Numbered from the stretch's first letter, positions 27,266-37,317 are shown. The stretch is 64,000 nt of DNA from an uncultured Lactobacillus sp. (GCA_937916845.1 CALFSK010000067.1:62001-126000); one strand, 5' to 3'. Translations and numbers: made by a program. The notes: generated by a model not told the origin, from the letters alone.

Positions 27266-27916
27266 ATGATGAAAACTTTATTGATTAATGCCCACCCTGA
27301 TTTTCGTAACGCCGCACACTACTCCGTTCAAATGGAACAGGACTTTTTGGTTCAGTTTCGGGCTGATTTTCCGGATGAGCAAGTCGACGTTTTGAACCTC
27401 TATGATGCTGAAATTCCTCAAGCCACGACGGAAGAATTGCTGGGAATATGGGAAAAGCAGATGGCACACGTCAGCCTAAGCGCCGTGGAACAACACGTTT
27501 ACGCCGTTAATCAACGGCTACTGGCTCAATTTAAATCCCATCACCGGATCGTCATTGCCACGCCATTACACAATTTTAACGTGACGTCGAAACTAAAAGA
27601 TTACATGGATAATATTTTAGTGGCTCGTGAAACGTTCCGGTACACGGCAGCCGGTTCGGTCGGCTTAATGACGGATAACTACAAAGTCATGTTGTTACAA
27701 GCCAGTGGCTCCATCTACACGCGCAATGACCGCTACACGCCGATGGAATTTTCACGGCTGTACTTGGATAAAATGTTCACTGAAATTATGGGCTTTGACG
27801 CCTTTTACATGGTGCGGGTCCAAGGCACCCAGACGCAGGGCGTCGATCTTGATCAGGCCGTTAAAGCGGGGCACGATGAATTGACGGCGGCTTTTCCTAA
27901 GTTTTACCAACAATAA
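27266..27916 (+). CDS. FMN-dependent NADH:quinone reductase/azoreductase
   Basis: A 216-residue flavodoxin-fold enzyme (KTLLINAHPDFRNAAHYSV phosphate loop; TPLHNFNVTSKLKDYMD, the conserved P-x-x-N-F region of AzoR-type reductases). These enzymes reduce quinones or azo compounds at the expense of NADH. Two tandem ATG codons (27266, 27269) follow GAGGA. It is paired with the divergent WYL regulator. Confidence 0.8.
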   Translation: MMKTLLINAHPDFRNAAHYSVQMEQDFLVQFRADFPDEQVDVLNLYDAEIPQATTEELLGIWEKQMAHVSLSAVEQHVYAVNQRLLAQFKSHHRIVIATPLHNFNVTSKLKDYMDNILVARETFRYTAAGSVGLMTDNYKVMLLQASGSIYTRNDRYTPMEFSRLYLDKMFTEIMGFDAFYMVRVQGTQTQGVDLDQAVKAGHDELTAAFPKFYQQ

Positions 27917-27939
27917 TGGGTCACATTGACACATCACTT

Positions 27940-27987
27940 AAAATAGCTGTTCAGAAATTATTTGAGAATTTCTGAACAGCTATTTTT
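27940..27987 (+). terminator. Terminator of the reductase gene
   Basis: AAATAGCTGTTCAGAAATT pairs with AATTTCTGAACAGCTATTTTT. Confidence 0.9.
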
Positions 27988-28074
27988 GTTTCCAAGAAAG
28001 CCCAGATTGGTCATCCCCCCTGGATAACCGGTATACTACTTAATAGATAGTAAAAAGAATTCGAGGCAAACGAC

Positions 28075-30033
28075 ATGAAACACATCGTAACGGGCATCGT
28101 TGCCCACGTCGATGCTGGGAAGACCACCTTATCCGAAGCGTTGCTCTACCGGGCAGGAGCGCTGCGTAAATTAGGGCGGGTCGATAACGGCGACGCATTT
28201 TTAGATACTGACGCACTAGAAAAACAGCGGGGAATCACGATCTTTTCCCACCAAGCAAATTTAGACTACCACGACGTTAGTTTAAATTTGCTCGATACAC
28301 CGGGACACGTGGATTTTGCGAGCCAAACGGAACAAGTTTTGAGTGTCTTGGACTACGCCATCTTAGTCGTTTCGGCGACTGATGGGATTCAGGGCTATAC
28401 CCGAACCTTATGGCGGTTATTAGAACGCTACCACGTGCCAACCTTCATCTTTGTCAATAAAATGGATGCGGTGGTTGCAGATGGGGACGCAATGCTCTCG
28501 CAGCTGCAGGAGACCCTATCCGCCGGGTGCATTGCGTTTAACGCCCCTGACGGTAAAAATGAGGCACCGAGTGACGCGGCCATTCCGGCGCCGTCGATTG
28601 AGGACGTTGCCATGCAAAATGACGACGTGTTGACGGCTTATTTAGAGACCGGGACCCTTTCAGACGACGCGGTGCGGCGCATGATTAGTGACCGGGAGCT
28701 ATTCCCGGTCTACTTCGGTGCGGCACTCAAACTAACGGGCGTGGACACCCTCATGGCCGGCATCGAACGCTGGACACAGCCGGCACAATTGACGGACCAG
28801 TTTGGCGCTAAAGTCTTTAAAATCACCCATGATGAGCAGGGTGAGCGCCTCACTTGGCTACGGCTGACTGGCGGGGAACTCCATCCAAAGGACAACTTGC
28901 TGGGTGAACAAAAAGTTAACCAGTTGCGCTACTACAACGGGACGCGCTACACTACCACGACGACCGTTTCAGCCGGAGAGATTTGTGTGGTTCCGGGGCT
29001 GACGGCGACTTATCCGGGACAGGGACTCGGTCAGGCCGCGGATGGCCGGCACCCGAGTTTACAGCCGGTGTTAACGTATGCGGTCGATCCTCAGTCCGAA
29101 GACCGTCACGCTTGTTTAACGGCGTTGCGGCAGTTGGAAGATGAAGATCCCCAGTTGCACGTGGCGTGGTCGAGCCACCTACAAGAAATTCGGGTCCAAG
29201 TCATGGGAAAAATGCAGTTAGAAGTGTTGCAACAACTTTTAGCGGATTGGTTCCACTTAAACGTGGCGTTTGGTACGGGAAGTATCCTGTATCAGGAAAC
29301 TGTCACGCAGGCGGTAGAAGGCGTGGGTCACTTTGAACCATTGCGGCACTACGCCGAGGTCCACTTGTTGATCCAGCCTGCACCGCGGGGGAGCGGGTTA
29401 AGTTTTGCCACGAATTGCTCCTTAGAAACGCTGGGCAAGAACTGGCAACACCAAGTGATGGCTAATTTACAAGCCAAGGAACAATTAGGCGTTTTAGTCG
29501 GCGCACCGTTAACGGACGTTAAAGTGACGTTGGTTAGCGGTCGGGCTAGCATCGTTCACTCAGTCGGCGGTGACTTTCGCGAAGCCACTTGGCGGGCGTT
29601 GCGTCAGGGCCTAATGATGTTAAAAACGAAAGTGGCGTGCCAGTTGTTAGAACCTTGGTATCGGTTCCGGTTAGAGGTCGGTCAGGACCAAGTTGGGCGC
29701 GCAATGACTGATATTCAGCGCATGCACGGCGAGTTTGAACCACCCGTTGCTGGGGGCGTTGCCACGATGCAGGATTATAGTGAAGAAGTTCGGGCATACA
29801 CCCACGGTCAGGGGCAGTTAGAGTGCGTGGTTGACGGGTATCAGCCGTGTCACGATTCTGAGGCCGTCGTTGCCGATAAGGCTTATCAACCGGTGAGTGA
29901 TTTAGAAAATACGCCGGATTCCGTTTTCTGCGCGCACGGTGCGGGTTATCCAGTTGCCTGGGATCAGGTTCCAGCGATGGCGCACGTGCCGTACGTTTAT
30001 ACGGACGCGCAACTTGCCCAATTAAAAGCATAA
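28075..30033 (+). CDS. TetM-like ribosome-associated translational GTPase
   Basis: A 652-residue GTPase of the EF-G superfamily, closest in layout to tetracycline ribosomal protection proteins. G1 AHVDAGKTT, G3 DTPGH and G4 NKMD are intact; domains II to V follow, ending with the C-terminal helix region. The GVGHFEPLRHYAEVHLLIQP segment is the domain IV hallmark. TetM-type proteins release tetracycline from the ribosome, but many chromosomal homologues in lactobacilli are not known to give resistance. It is not flanked by mobile elements and its codon use is native. A resistance role is unproven. Confidence 0.75.
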   Translation: MKHIVTGIVAHVDAGKTTLSEALLYRAGALRKLGRVDNGDAFLDTDALEKQRGITIFSHQANLDYHDVSLNLLDTPGHVDFASQTEQVLSVLDYAILVVSATDGIQGYTRTLWRLLERYHVPTFIFVNKMDAVVADGDAMLSQLQETLSAGCIAFNAPDGKNEAPSDAAIPAPSIEDVAMQNDDVLTAYLETGTLSDDAVRRMISDRELFPVYFGAALKLTGVDTLMAGIERWTQPAQLTDQFGAKVFKITHDEQGERLTWLRLTGGELHPKDNLLGEQKVNQLRYYNGTRYTTTTTVSAGEICVVPGLTATYPGQGLGQAADGRHPSLQPVLTYAVDPQSEDRHACLTALRQLEDEDPQLHVAWSSHLQEIRVQVMGKMQLEVLQQLLADWFHLNVAFGTGSILYQETVTQAVEGVGHFEPLRHYAEVHLLIQPAPRGSGLSFATNCSLETLGKNWQHQVMANLQAKEQLGVLVGAPLTDVKVTLVSGRASIVHSVGGDFREATWRALRQGLMMLKTKVACQLLEPWYRFRLEVGQDQVGRAMTDIQRMHGEFEPPVAGGVATMQDYSEEVRAYTHGQGQLECVVDGYQPCHDSEAVVADKAYQPVSDLENTPDSVFCAHGAGYPVAWDQVPAMAHVPYVYTDAQLAQLKA

Positions 30034-30040
30034 AAGGGTC

Positions 30041-30080
30041 AAACTGACAGGCGTTCTATTTGGAAGACCTGTCAGTTTTT
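30041..30080 (+). terminator. Terminator of the GTPase gene
   Basis: AAACTGACAGG pairs with CCTGTCAGTTTTT. Confidence 0.85.
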
Positions 30081-30152
30081 GTATCAGTGTTAAAATTTAT
30101 TACGAGTATAGGAATTATAACGGGGAAAGTTTACGTATAAAGGAGAAGTATT

Positions 30153-31043
30153 TTGAAAAAGTTAGCACCAATCTTTGTGGCGCTGGGTGCCATTAGTTTT
30201 GGTGTCCCGGCTTCACTATTTAAAATTGCGCGGGCGCAAGGAGTCGTTAACGGCCCGCTGTTGTTCTGGTCGTTTCTTAGCGCGGTCGTTATTTTAGGGC
30301 TTATTCAAGTTGTTCGGCGCCAATGGTTGCGTAATCAGCATACCAATTGGCGGCAAATCGGACTGGTGATTGCGGCGGGGACCGCATCTGGGTTCACCAA
30401 TACGTTTTACATTCAGGCGTTAAAACTGGTTCCGGTAGCCGTCGCGGCGGTCATGTTGATGCAAGCGGTCTGGCTGTCGACGTTACTCGGGGCGTTGATT
30501 CATCGGCGCTGGCCGTCACGGTTACAAGTCCTGAGCATTATCTTAGTTTTGGCGGGGACGGTGCTTGCAGCGGGCCTATTTCCAATTACGCAGGCCCTAT
30601 CACCGTTGGGGATGCTGTTTAGTTTCTTAGCGGCCTGTTCGTACGCGTGCACGATGCAGTTTACGGCCAGTTTGGGTAATAATTTAGACCCGCTATCCAA
30701 AACGTGGCTATTATGTTTGGGTGCCTTTTTATTGATCAGTGTTTGGTGGGCGCCGCAGATTATCGGCGCGCCAACGACGGTCGCAACCATCAAGTGGGGC
30801 GTGTTGATTGCCCTGTTCTCGATGGTGTTTCCGCTGGTGGTGTACTCCATTTATATGCCGTACTTGGACTTGGGGATTGGCCCCATCTTATCGTCACTAG
30901 AATTGCCGGCTTCAATCATTGTTGCCTTCGGGTTGCTTGGTGAAACGGTGAGCTGGTTACAGATGGTCGGCGTGGGGTTGATCATTGTGGCCGTGATGCT
31001 ACCAAATATTTTGGGTATGCGGCAACCGCGACGGCAGCCATAA
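30153..31043 (+). CDS. EamA/DMT family transporter
   Basis: A 296-residue protein with ten hydrophobic segments in two repeats of five, the drug/metabolite transporter (EamA) fold. The C-terminal repeat ends SSLELPASIIVAFGLLGE, typical of the family. It probably exports a metabolite or drug; substrate unknown. The TTG start at 30153 is supported by AAAGGAG nine bases upstream. Confidence 0.8.
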   Translation: MKKLAPIFVALGAISFGVPASLFKIARAQGVVNGPLLFWSFLSAVVILGLIQVVRRQWLRNQHTNWRQIGLVIAAGTASGFTNTFYIQALKLVPVAVAAVMLMQAVWLSTLLGALIHRRWPSRLQVLSIILVLAGTVLAAGLFPITQALSPLGMLFSFLAACSYACTMQFTASLGNNLDPLSKTWLLCLGAFLLISVWWAPQIIGAPTTVATIKWGVLIALFSMVFPLVVYSIYMPYLDLGIGPILSSLELPASIIVAFGLLGETVSWLQMVGVGLIIVAVMLPNILGMRQPRRQP

Positions 31044-31053
31044 TTAGGCTAGT

Positions 31054-31085
31054 AAAGACGTCTTCAAATTGAAGGCGCTTTTTTG
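31054..31085 (+). terminator. Probable terminator of the EamA gene
   Basis: A short stem around GTCTTCAAATTGAAGGC followed by six T. Confidence 0.5.
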
Positions 31086-31246
31086 TTTTTCATTTAATCA
31101 GCGTTCGTTGAACGTGAGTAAAACATTCAGTGATTTGCTGGGATGGGGTGGGTAAACGTTGTTAATCAGGTTAACGTTTATGCTATGATAAGACTGTTTT
31201 ACAAGGGTAATGTCATTAAGGTTGTTAAAGGGAAGAAGGAAAAGGA

Positions 31247-32146
31247 ATGAAGAATGCAAAGTTTTGTCCGCACTGTGGGGCTGAATTGGAAGCGGGGGTT
31301 AAGTTCTGCTCGAAGTGTGGTTACCAATTAACCGACGCAGCGGACACCAAAACGGCGCAAAAAGCGACCACGCAAACGACTGCTGAGCCAGCTAAACCGG
31401 CACAGCAGGCAGCACCAACGACGGGTCAGGCGGCTAACAAGGGCAATGGGAACTTTTCAGAACGTTTAGACGCAATGGTCAACTGGGTAGCGAATAACTG
31501 GGCAACTGCAATTATTATTGTCGCCGCACTTTTGATCTTCACGTTGGTCACACGGGCCATGTTCTACAACGTTTGGTTAGGTGTCATTGGTTTAATCGCC
31601 ATTTTAGTTTGGTTATACAGTTCAGCTTGGACAAACGGGAGTGGCGCGACTCAGTTTTAACAGAAATTACGTCACACGACGCAAACGACGGCGAATACGG
31701 TCAACAACACGGTGAACGCGCAACAGTCAAACACGACGGATGCGACGGCCGGAACTACTTCACAGGCGGCGCAACCTAAGATGCAACAGGCGACGACTAA
31801 CGGTAATCAAGCTGAACAAAAGACGGCTGGTACCGGTACTCAAACGCAGCCAGCTGGACAAACGGTTGGTGGGAACACGGTCTACATCCAACAATCTGAA
31901 CAACATAGTAACGGATTAGGGACGGCCGGGTTCGTGCTTGCTTTAATTGCGCTGTTTACGTCCTTTATCCCATTTGTGGATTGGGTCGTTTGGTTCTTAG
32001 GCGCACTCTTCTCATTTATCGGCCTATTCCGGCAACCACGTGGTTTAGCCATTGCAGGATTCATCATTTCATTTATTGGAATTATTATTATTTTAACCAT
32101 TGCAACGGCCATTGCGGGGATGCTCGGCATTGGATCGATGATGTAA
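31247..32146 (+). pseudogene. Zinc-ribbon membrane protein gene split by in-frame TAA
   Basis: Two open frames lie in the same reading frame with one TAA at 31658-31660 between them. The first part (137 codons) has an N-terminal zinc ribbon (FCPHCG...FCSKCG), a low-complexity Thr/Gln/Ala linker and two membrane helices; the second has another Thr/Gln/Asn linker and further helices (GTAGFVLALIALF). Read through, they make one protein of 299 residues with Gln/Thr-rich linker continuing on both sides (TQF-stop-QKLRHTTQTTA). A CAA to TAA change is the simplest explanation. The second half could start at a GTG (31712) but lacks a good ribosome-binding site. The function of such proteins is unknown. 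Confidence 0.7.
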
Positions 32147-32162
32147 AGTTAAACATCGAATA

Positions 32163-32202
32163 TAAAAAGCTGTTACCCAGATAAAATGGGAACAGCTTTT
32201 TT
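32163..32202. terminator. Bidirectional terminator
   Basis: AAAAAGCTGTTACCCA pairs with TGGGAACAGCTTTTTTT between convergent genes. Confidence 0.85.
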
Positions 32203-32209
32203 TGTTCAG

Positions 32210-33538
32210 TTAGTGCTCAAATTGTGTCGCGCGGAAAGTTCGGCGATATAAGGCCCAGCCGATTAAACAGGTCAAAACATCGGCAACGGGCTGTGCCCAA
32301 ATAATACCGTTTAAGCCAAAGAGGTAGCCTAAAATAACGATGGCTAAGCCTAGTAAGACGGCTTGCCGGGAAAGCGCCATGATGAGGGCGCTCGTTCCCG
32401 CACCCACCGACTGAAAGACGGTGGTGAAGACGAGGATAAACCCAACGAGTGGCGTGGTAATCAGCATGGCCCGTAACATGACGGTTCCCATTGAAACAAT
32501 GGCGGTTTGCGTCATAAATAATTTGATCAATTGTGGTGCAAAAGTTATTAAGATGATGGCACAAATGAGGGCGTAACCCCCCTCGATTTTCAAATCGTAA
32601 CGGAGCGTCGCACGTAGCCGGTCCCAATTCTTAGCGCCGTAAGTATACCCAATCAGGGGTTGGGCGCCGAATGCGAATCCGACCATCACCATCATGACGA
32701 CCATGTAAATCTTTTGAACAATCCCCATTGCGGCGACAGCCTGGGCACCGTACGCGGCCAGGTAACTATTGAGCAACATCATCCCGAAACTCTGGGTGAG
32801 GTTGGTGAGCGATGCGGGAATCCCAACGGCAATGACCGCTTTAAAAGCCGGACGTGAAATGTGGGCCTGTTTGGGTGCTAGTGAAAGCGACTTAGCGCGC
32901 CGCATGAAGAGGACTAATAACCCGGTATTAACCGCGAAGCCTAGCACGTTTGCGAAGGCCACGCCGGATGCGCCCCAGTGAAAGACAAAGAGAAAAAGTG
33001 GGTCGAGAATAATCGTCAAAATAGTCCCACTAATGGTGGCAATCATTGAGAACTGGGCGAGGCCTTCCGTCCGAATAATGTTGCCGGGGACGAGGGACAC
33101 GATGATAAACGTCGATCCAATCACGAGTACCCGGTAAAAGTCGGCGACGTAAGGCCGGGTTGCGGCCGTAGCGCCCAGTAAGTTCAGAATGGGGTCTTCG
33201 AAGATGAGTAAGAGCCCGGTTAATACGAGGCTTAGTGCGATTGCCACGTAAAAGCAGAAGCTACTGACCCGGGCGCTTTGTTTGTAATCGTGTTTGCCGA
33301 GGGCCCGGGAAATGACCGCGCTACCGCCTAGCCCAAAGATGTCCCCGACGGCTAACATAAACGTAAATAGGGGACTTCCTAAGGCAATCCCAGCGACTAA
33401 GTCGGCGTTACCCGTTTGGGCGACGAAAAAAGTGTCGACGAGGTTGTAGATCATACTAGCCACCATCCCTAAAACCACGGGTAATGCTAGTTGCATATAG
33501 GCTTTAGGAATCGGGGCTTTTTCAAATAAATCGTTCAA
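32210..33538 (-). CDS. MATE family efflux transporter
   Basis: A 442-residue membrane protein with 12 predicted helices and the two-lobed MATE layout; LALPVVLGMVASMIYNLVDTFFV at the N-terminus and PLIGYTYGAKNWDRL after the seventh helix are characteristic. It probably exports cationic compounds using Na+ or H+. Single gene, facing the zinc-ribbon pseudogene. Confidence 0.85.
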   Translation of the reverse strand: MNDLFEKAPIPKAYMQLALPVVLGMVASMIYNLVDTFFVAQTGNADLVAGIALGSPLFTFMLAVGDIFGLGGSAVISRALGKHDYKQSARVSSFCFYVAIALSLVLTGLLLIFEDPILNLLGATAATRPYVADFYRVLVIGSTFIIVSLVPGNIIRTEGLAQFSMIATISGTILTIILDPLFLFVFHWGASGVAFANVLGFAVNTGLLVLFMRRAKSLSLAPKQAHISRPAFKAVIAVGIPASLTNLTQSFGMMLLNSYLAAYGAQAVAAMGIVQKIYMVVMMVMVGFAFGAQPLIGYTYGAKNWDRLRATLRYDLKIEGGYALICAIILITFAPQLIKLFMTQTAIVSMGTVMLRAMLITTPLVGFILVFTTVFQSVGAGTSALIMALSRQAVLLGLAIVILGYLFGLNGIIWAQPVADVLTCLIGWALYRRTFRATQFEH

Positions 33539-33661
33539 AAAATGTCACTCCTTATCTGAACGGCCAATCGTCAGATAGCGTGACTAGACGGAACAGAAAT
33601 GTAATTTTTACCAATCCTGTCTATGATACGCTTGAAAAAATTGGACTTCAAATGAGGCCAA

Positions 33662-33692
33662 CAAAAAAGCCAGCCAAAATGGCTAGCTTTAT
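33662..33692 (-). terminator. Terminator of the downstream aldo/keto reductase gene
   Basis: AAAGCCAGCCA pairs with TGGCTAGCTTT on the minus strand side of the reductase stop. Confidence 0.7.
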
Positions 33693-33705
33693 GGTTTAAC
33701 GCATA

Positions 33706-34527
33706 CTAATAGGCGTCTTCACGCATAGATTGGGGCCAATCCTTGATGGAATGGTGGCGGTCAAACTGGCGCAGACTGTCGATTTCAGCGGGGGTAAGGT
33801 TGAAAGTCGTGGCGTCAAAGTTTGACTGGATGTGAGCGGGGTTCGTTGATTTAGGGATGGTGACGATCCCTTGTTGCGTCAACCAACGTAACAGAACTTG
33901 TGCGGGCGCGACGTGATATTTTTGTGCCAAGGCAGTCACGGCGGGCAGGCCCATCATTTCGCGACCAAAATTTTCACCCAGTGGTGCCCAAGATTCATGA
34001 ATTAAGCCGTGTTGCAGCAGGTAGGGATGCATCTTAGCTTGTTGCCAGAAAAGGTGTGTTTCAATCTGATCGATGACGGGTTTCACGTGGCTGTTGGCCA
34101 AGAGTTGATCGATTTGAGCGCTGTTGAAATTGCTCAGCCCAATGGCCCGAACTTTGCCAGCCTGATAAGCATCTTCTAGGGCCCGGTAAGTTTCTAAACT
34201 GTTGGTAGTTGGCCAGTGAATGATGACCAAATCAAAGTAGTCGCTACCAAAACGTTGCAGTGACGCGTCTAAGCCTTGAACCGTGTCCTGGTAGCCGTCG
34301 GTTTGGGTCTTAGTCGTTACGAAGAACTGGTCGCGGGATAAGTTACTGTGCGCAATAGCGGCACCGACTCCGGCTTCTGTCCCGTAGACCTGAGCAGTAT
34401 CGATACTGCGGTAGCCAATTTTTATGGCTTGGGCCACGTTTTCCTCGGTAATTGCCGGGGGCGTTTGAAACGTTCCGTATCCTAAGACGGGCATGGTGAC
34501 GCCGTTATTAAATGTGACATTTTCCAT
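33706..34527 (-). CDS. Aldo/keto reductase (2,5-diketogluconate reductase type)
   Basis: A 273-residue AKR5-like enzyme: GTFQTPPAITEENV, catalytic Asp/Tyr in SIDTAQVYGTEAGV, Lys in VTTKTQ and His in LVIIHWP. The C-terminal IPKSTNPAHIQSNF binds NADPH. It reduces ketones or aldehydes, with unknown substrate. RBS AAAGGAGTG is good. Confidence 0.85.
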   Translation of the reverse strand: MENVTFNNGVTMPVLGYGTFQTPPAITEENVAQAIKIGYRSIDTAQVYGTEAGVGAAIAHSNLSRDQFFVTTKTQTDGYQDTVQGLDASLQRFGSDYFDLVIIHWPTTNSLETYRALEDAYQAGKVRAIGLSNFNSAQIDQLLANSHVKPVIDQIETHLFWQQAKMHPYLLQHGLIHESWAPLGENFGREMMGLPAVTALAQKYHVAPAQVLLRWLTQQGIVTIPKSTNPAHIQSNFDATTFNLTPAEIDSLRQFDRHHSIKDWPQSMREDAY

Positions 34528-34675
34528 TAGTAAGCACTCCTTTAATGACGAAAATTTTGATTGTTTCCTAGGTTACACGTCCTTTGATGATAGGTAAAAT
34601 GCCTAGATTGAATTTTTATGATTCATAAAATGAATACTTCATGAGCCATGATACTTTTATTTAAAACATCCATGC

Positions 34676-34717
34676 AAAAAGCCATTTAGAAATATCAAAA
34701 TATTTCTGAATGGCTTT
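34676..34717. terminator. Terminator-like hairpin beside repeat E
   Basis: AAAGCCATTTAGAAATAT pairs with ATATTTCTGAATGGCTTT; short T run only. Confidence 0.6.
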
Positions 34718-34765
34718 CCCTATTATTATGGTTGAGACGTGCGCCAAAAGGCAATTTGTTCCGCG
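34717..34765. repeat. Dispersed intergenic repeat, truncated copy E
   Basis: Begins CCCTATTATTATGG and continues GACGTGCGCCAAAAGGCAAT as in copy A, then breaks off at TTCCGCGCTC just before the LysR stop. Only about 50 bases remain. Confidence 0.7.
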
Positions 34766-34776
34766 CTCTTAATTTT

Positions 34777-35667
34777 TTATCTTGGCATCTTTTGGATTTC
34801 AGCGGTCACGGCTTGGACGAACTCCTGGACGGTCGGGGGCAACTGATGGTTTTTGCGATAAATTAAAGTGTGTTGCGATTTACTCAGTGGGCTGAACGGC
34901 ACGAAGGTGACTTTGCTCGAATCATAGAAGTCCAACATGCCGTTGATAGAAATGTCATAGTAACCAAACTGTGTAATCAGGGGAAGAATGTTATTTTCCA
35001 AGTTACGCTCGCCACAGAGATTCAAAGTGTCTGGGTCAATTTTGAGCCAACTAGAGATCTGATTGATAACGATGCTTCGCCGGGCGCCTAACAACGGGAG
35101 GCCCGCTAGATCTTTGCCGGTAATAGCAGTCCGGTGGGCTAGTTTAGCCTCGTTAGCCATCATGAGGCCCCACGTCTCAGTTACGGGAATGTGTTGAACT
35201 TGGTACTTCGCCGATTCCACGGGTTCCAATAGAAAACCAATGTCTAAGTTACCTTGATCGATTTGAGTTCTGATAGAGTTACCATCAGCGCTATAGATGG
35301 AGAAAGTGACGTTGGGATGTTGTTGTTGAAAGGTCGCCAGCCACTTAGCAACGTAGGCCGTCACGTGACTTTCAACGCAACCGATTCGGATTTTGCCGGC
35401 TAAACCGGATTTCTGATTTTGAAGGTCCCGTTTGGTTTGGTCGAGGTAGTCCAGCATGGCTTGCGCGCGCTGCGCAAAGATGATACCAGCGTCGGTTAGC
35501 GTGATGAGCCGTTTGCCACGGATGAAGAGCTGGGCGCCAACCTCGTCTTCTAGCTCTTTCAGTTGGCGGGAGAGGCTGGGCTGACTAGTATGTAAGGCTT
35601 CAGCGGTGTTTGTGATGTTGCCGATTTGTGTTAATACAACGAAGGCATGTAATATGCGCGTATTCAC
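34777..35667 (-). CDS. LysR family transcriptional regulator
   Basis: A 296-residue LysR protein: HTH residues 1-60 (TRILHAFVVLTQIGNITNTAE, then TSQPSLSRQLKELE), effector domain after residue 90. It is divergent from an MFS transporter gene 152 bases away, which is its probable target. Confidence 0.85.
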   Translation of the reverse strand: MNTRILHAFVVLTQIGNITNTAEALHTSQPSLSRQLKELEDEVGAQLFIRGKRLITLTDAGIIFAQRAQAMLDYLDQTKRDLQNQKSGLAGKIRIGCVESHVTAYVAKWLATFQQQHPNVTFSIYSADGNSIRTQIDQGNLDIGFLLEPVESAKYQVQHIPVTETWGLMMANEAKLAHRTAITGKDLAGLPLLGARRSIVINQISSWLKIDPDTLNLCGERNLENNILPLITQFGYYDISINGMLDFYDSSKVTFVPFSPLSKSQHTLIYRKNHQLPPTVQEFVQAVTAEIQKMPR

Positions 35668-35819
35668 AGTTATCCTCCTAGATATGCAAAAATTAAATGA
35701 AAGTCAAGCTAACATTAGTATTTTACATCATTATGGGTTGCTCGTATGCTTAAGTCAACGGGTTTAAAGTTTGTGACCCGATTTGCGTAGCCATTTTGGT
35801 TCGATTGGGAGAACTTAGT

Positions 35820-37301
35820 TTGAATAGAAATGAAAAAATCCTTGTCACCTTTGCGTTAGTCCTATCGAATGCGATGGCGGGGTTAGACGGGACGATTGTA
35901 AACACGGCTTTGCCAGCAATTATTAGTGATTTTCACGCGATTCAGTACATGGGATGGATCGTGGCTTGCTTCTTGTTAGGAATGGCCGTCACAACGCCGC
36001 TTTGGAGTAAATTTGGTGAGCGTTATGGTAATAAAGTTGCCTATATTTTAGCTATTCTTATTTTTATGGTGGGGGCGTTATTTCAAGGACTCGCACCTAA
36101 TATTATTTGGTTCATTGTGGCACGGGGACTGATGGGAATCGGTGCTGGAGGCGTCAACACGATTCCCTTTATCATCTACGCTCAACTTTTTGCCAGTCTC
36201 AAACGGCGTGGCCAGGTCATTGGCATCGCCGCGGCCAGTTTCAGTGGTGCTTCCATTATTGGTCCGCTACTGGGTGGTTGGATCGTTGATCAGTTTAGTT
36301 GGCACTGGGTATTTTACGTCAACATTCCAATTGCGTTATTGTCAATTGCGATTATGCTCATCTGGTTTAAGCTGCCACAGACCTTGAATAAGGCCAAAAT
36401 TGATTATTTGGGGATTCTGTTAATGGTGGTCGGATTGTCCGCCATTTTAGTCGGTGTGCAAGAGATTGGGGTCTTGCCGCTTCGTTTTACGTTAGTCTTT
36501 GTGGGGAGCGGCTTGCTGCTACTGATTGGGATGTTTTTTGCGGAACAACGCGCGGCTGATCCAATCGTTCCCAGCCGGTTATTCAAAAATTCTCAGTTGG
36601 TGATTGATTTTACGCTGTTTGCTTTACTCTGGGGAGCCTTCGTGGCGTTCAATATTTACGTGCCGATGTGGGCGCAGGGACTTCTAGGATTGAGTGCTTT
36701 AGTTGGAGGGATGACGCAGATTCCAGGGGCGTTTGCCAACTTTAGTGGATCCGAATTGGGTGCCATCATTCAGCGGAAGCTCTGGCGATACGATATTATT
36801 TCAATTGGGACGGTGGCGTTTTTAGTGGCGTTTATTGGCTTGAGCGTTGCTAACCAACAAACGAGTTACGGCTGGTTGTTAGTATTCGGTGCCTTTGAAG
36901 GTTTTGCGATTGGGCTCAGCTTTAACATTTTACAGGTGGCGGTTCAATCCGATGCCGAGTCCCGCGACATGCCAATTGCGACTTCCTTCGCGTACTTAGT
37001 GAGAATTTTAGCGCAGACCTTCATGTCGGCAATTTACGGGGTTATTTTGAATCATACGTTACTGATAGGGGTTCAAGCTAGTCATGGAAAAATCACCATG
37101 GCCATGATGAACCGCCTGAGTAATTCGCAGACCGTGGGCAGTTTACCTAAAAACTTGGTACCAGCAATGCGACAGATTTTCTTTACCGGCCTCCATCACA
37201 TTATGCTGACGGCGTTGTTGTTATTACTAGTTGTTGTTGGAATCCTCATCGTACTGTATACGAGGGGGATTGCCCGTTCGGAGAAGAGCGTACTGCGTTG
37301 A
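35820..37301 (+). CDS. MFS transporter, DHA2 (14-TMS) family
   Basis: A 493-residue protein with 14 hydrophobic segments. The motif-C region (AAASFSGASIIGPLLGGW) and LDGTIVNTALPAI after the first helix mark the EmrB/QacA drug:H+ antiporter group. I chose the TTG at 35820 because GGGAGAA lies just upstream; a TTG eight codons earlier is the alternative. It probably exports toxic compounds under the divergent LysR. Confidence 0.8.
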   Translation: MNRNEKILVTFALVLSNAMAGLDGTIVNTALPAIISDFHAIQYMGWIVACFLLGMAVTTPLWSKFGERYGNKVAYILAILIFMVGALFQGLAPNIIWFIVARGLMGIGAGGVNTIPFIIYAQLFASLKRRGQVIGIAAASFSGASIIGPLLGGWIVDQFSWHWVFYVNIPIALLSIAIMLIWFKLPQTLNKAKIDYLGILLMVVGLSAILVGVQEIGVLPLRFTLVFVGSGLLLLIGMFFAEQRAADPIVPSRLFKNSQLVIDFTLFALLWGAFVAFNIYVPMWAQGLLGLSALVGGMTQIPGAFANFSGSELGAIIQRKLWRYDIISIGTVAFLVAFIGLSVANQQTSYGWLLVFGAFEGFAIGLSFNILQVAVQSDAESRDMPIATSFAYLVRILAQTFMSAIYGVILNHTLLIGVQASHGKITMAMMNRLSNSQTVGSLPKNLVPAMRQIFFTGLHHIMLTALLLLLVVVGILIVLYTRGIARSEKSVLR

Positions 37302-37317
37302 GGTTAAAAATATAGCA

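Noticed and set aside
28075..30033. Calling the TetM-like gene an acquired resistance determinant
   Set aside because: No mobile element, native codon use and many unproven chromosomal homologues; the sequence alone does not support it.
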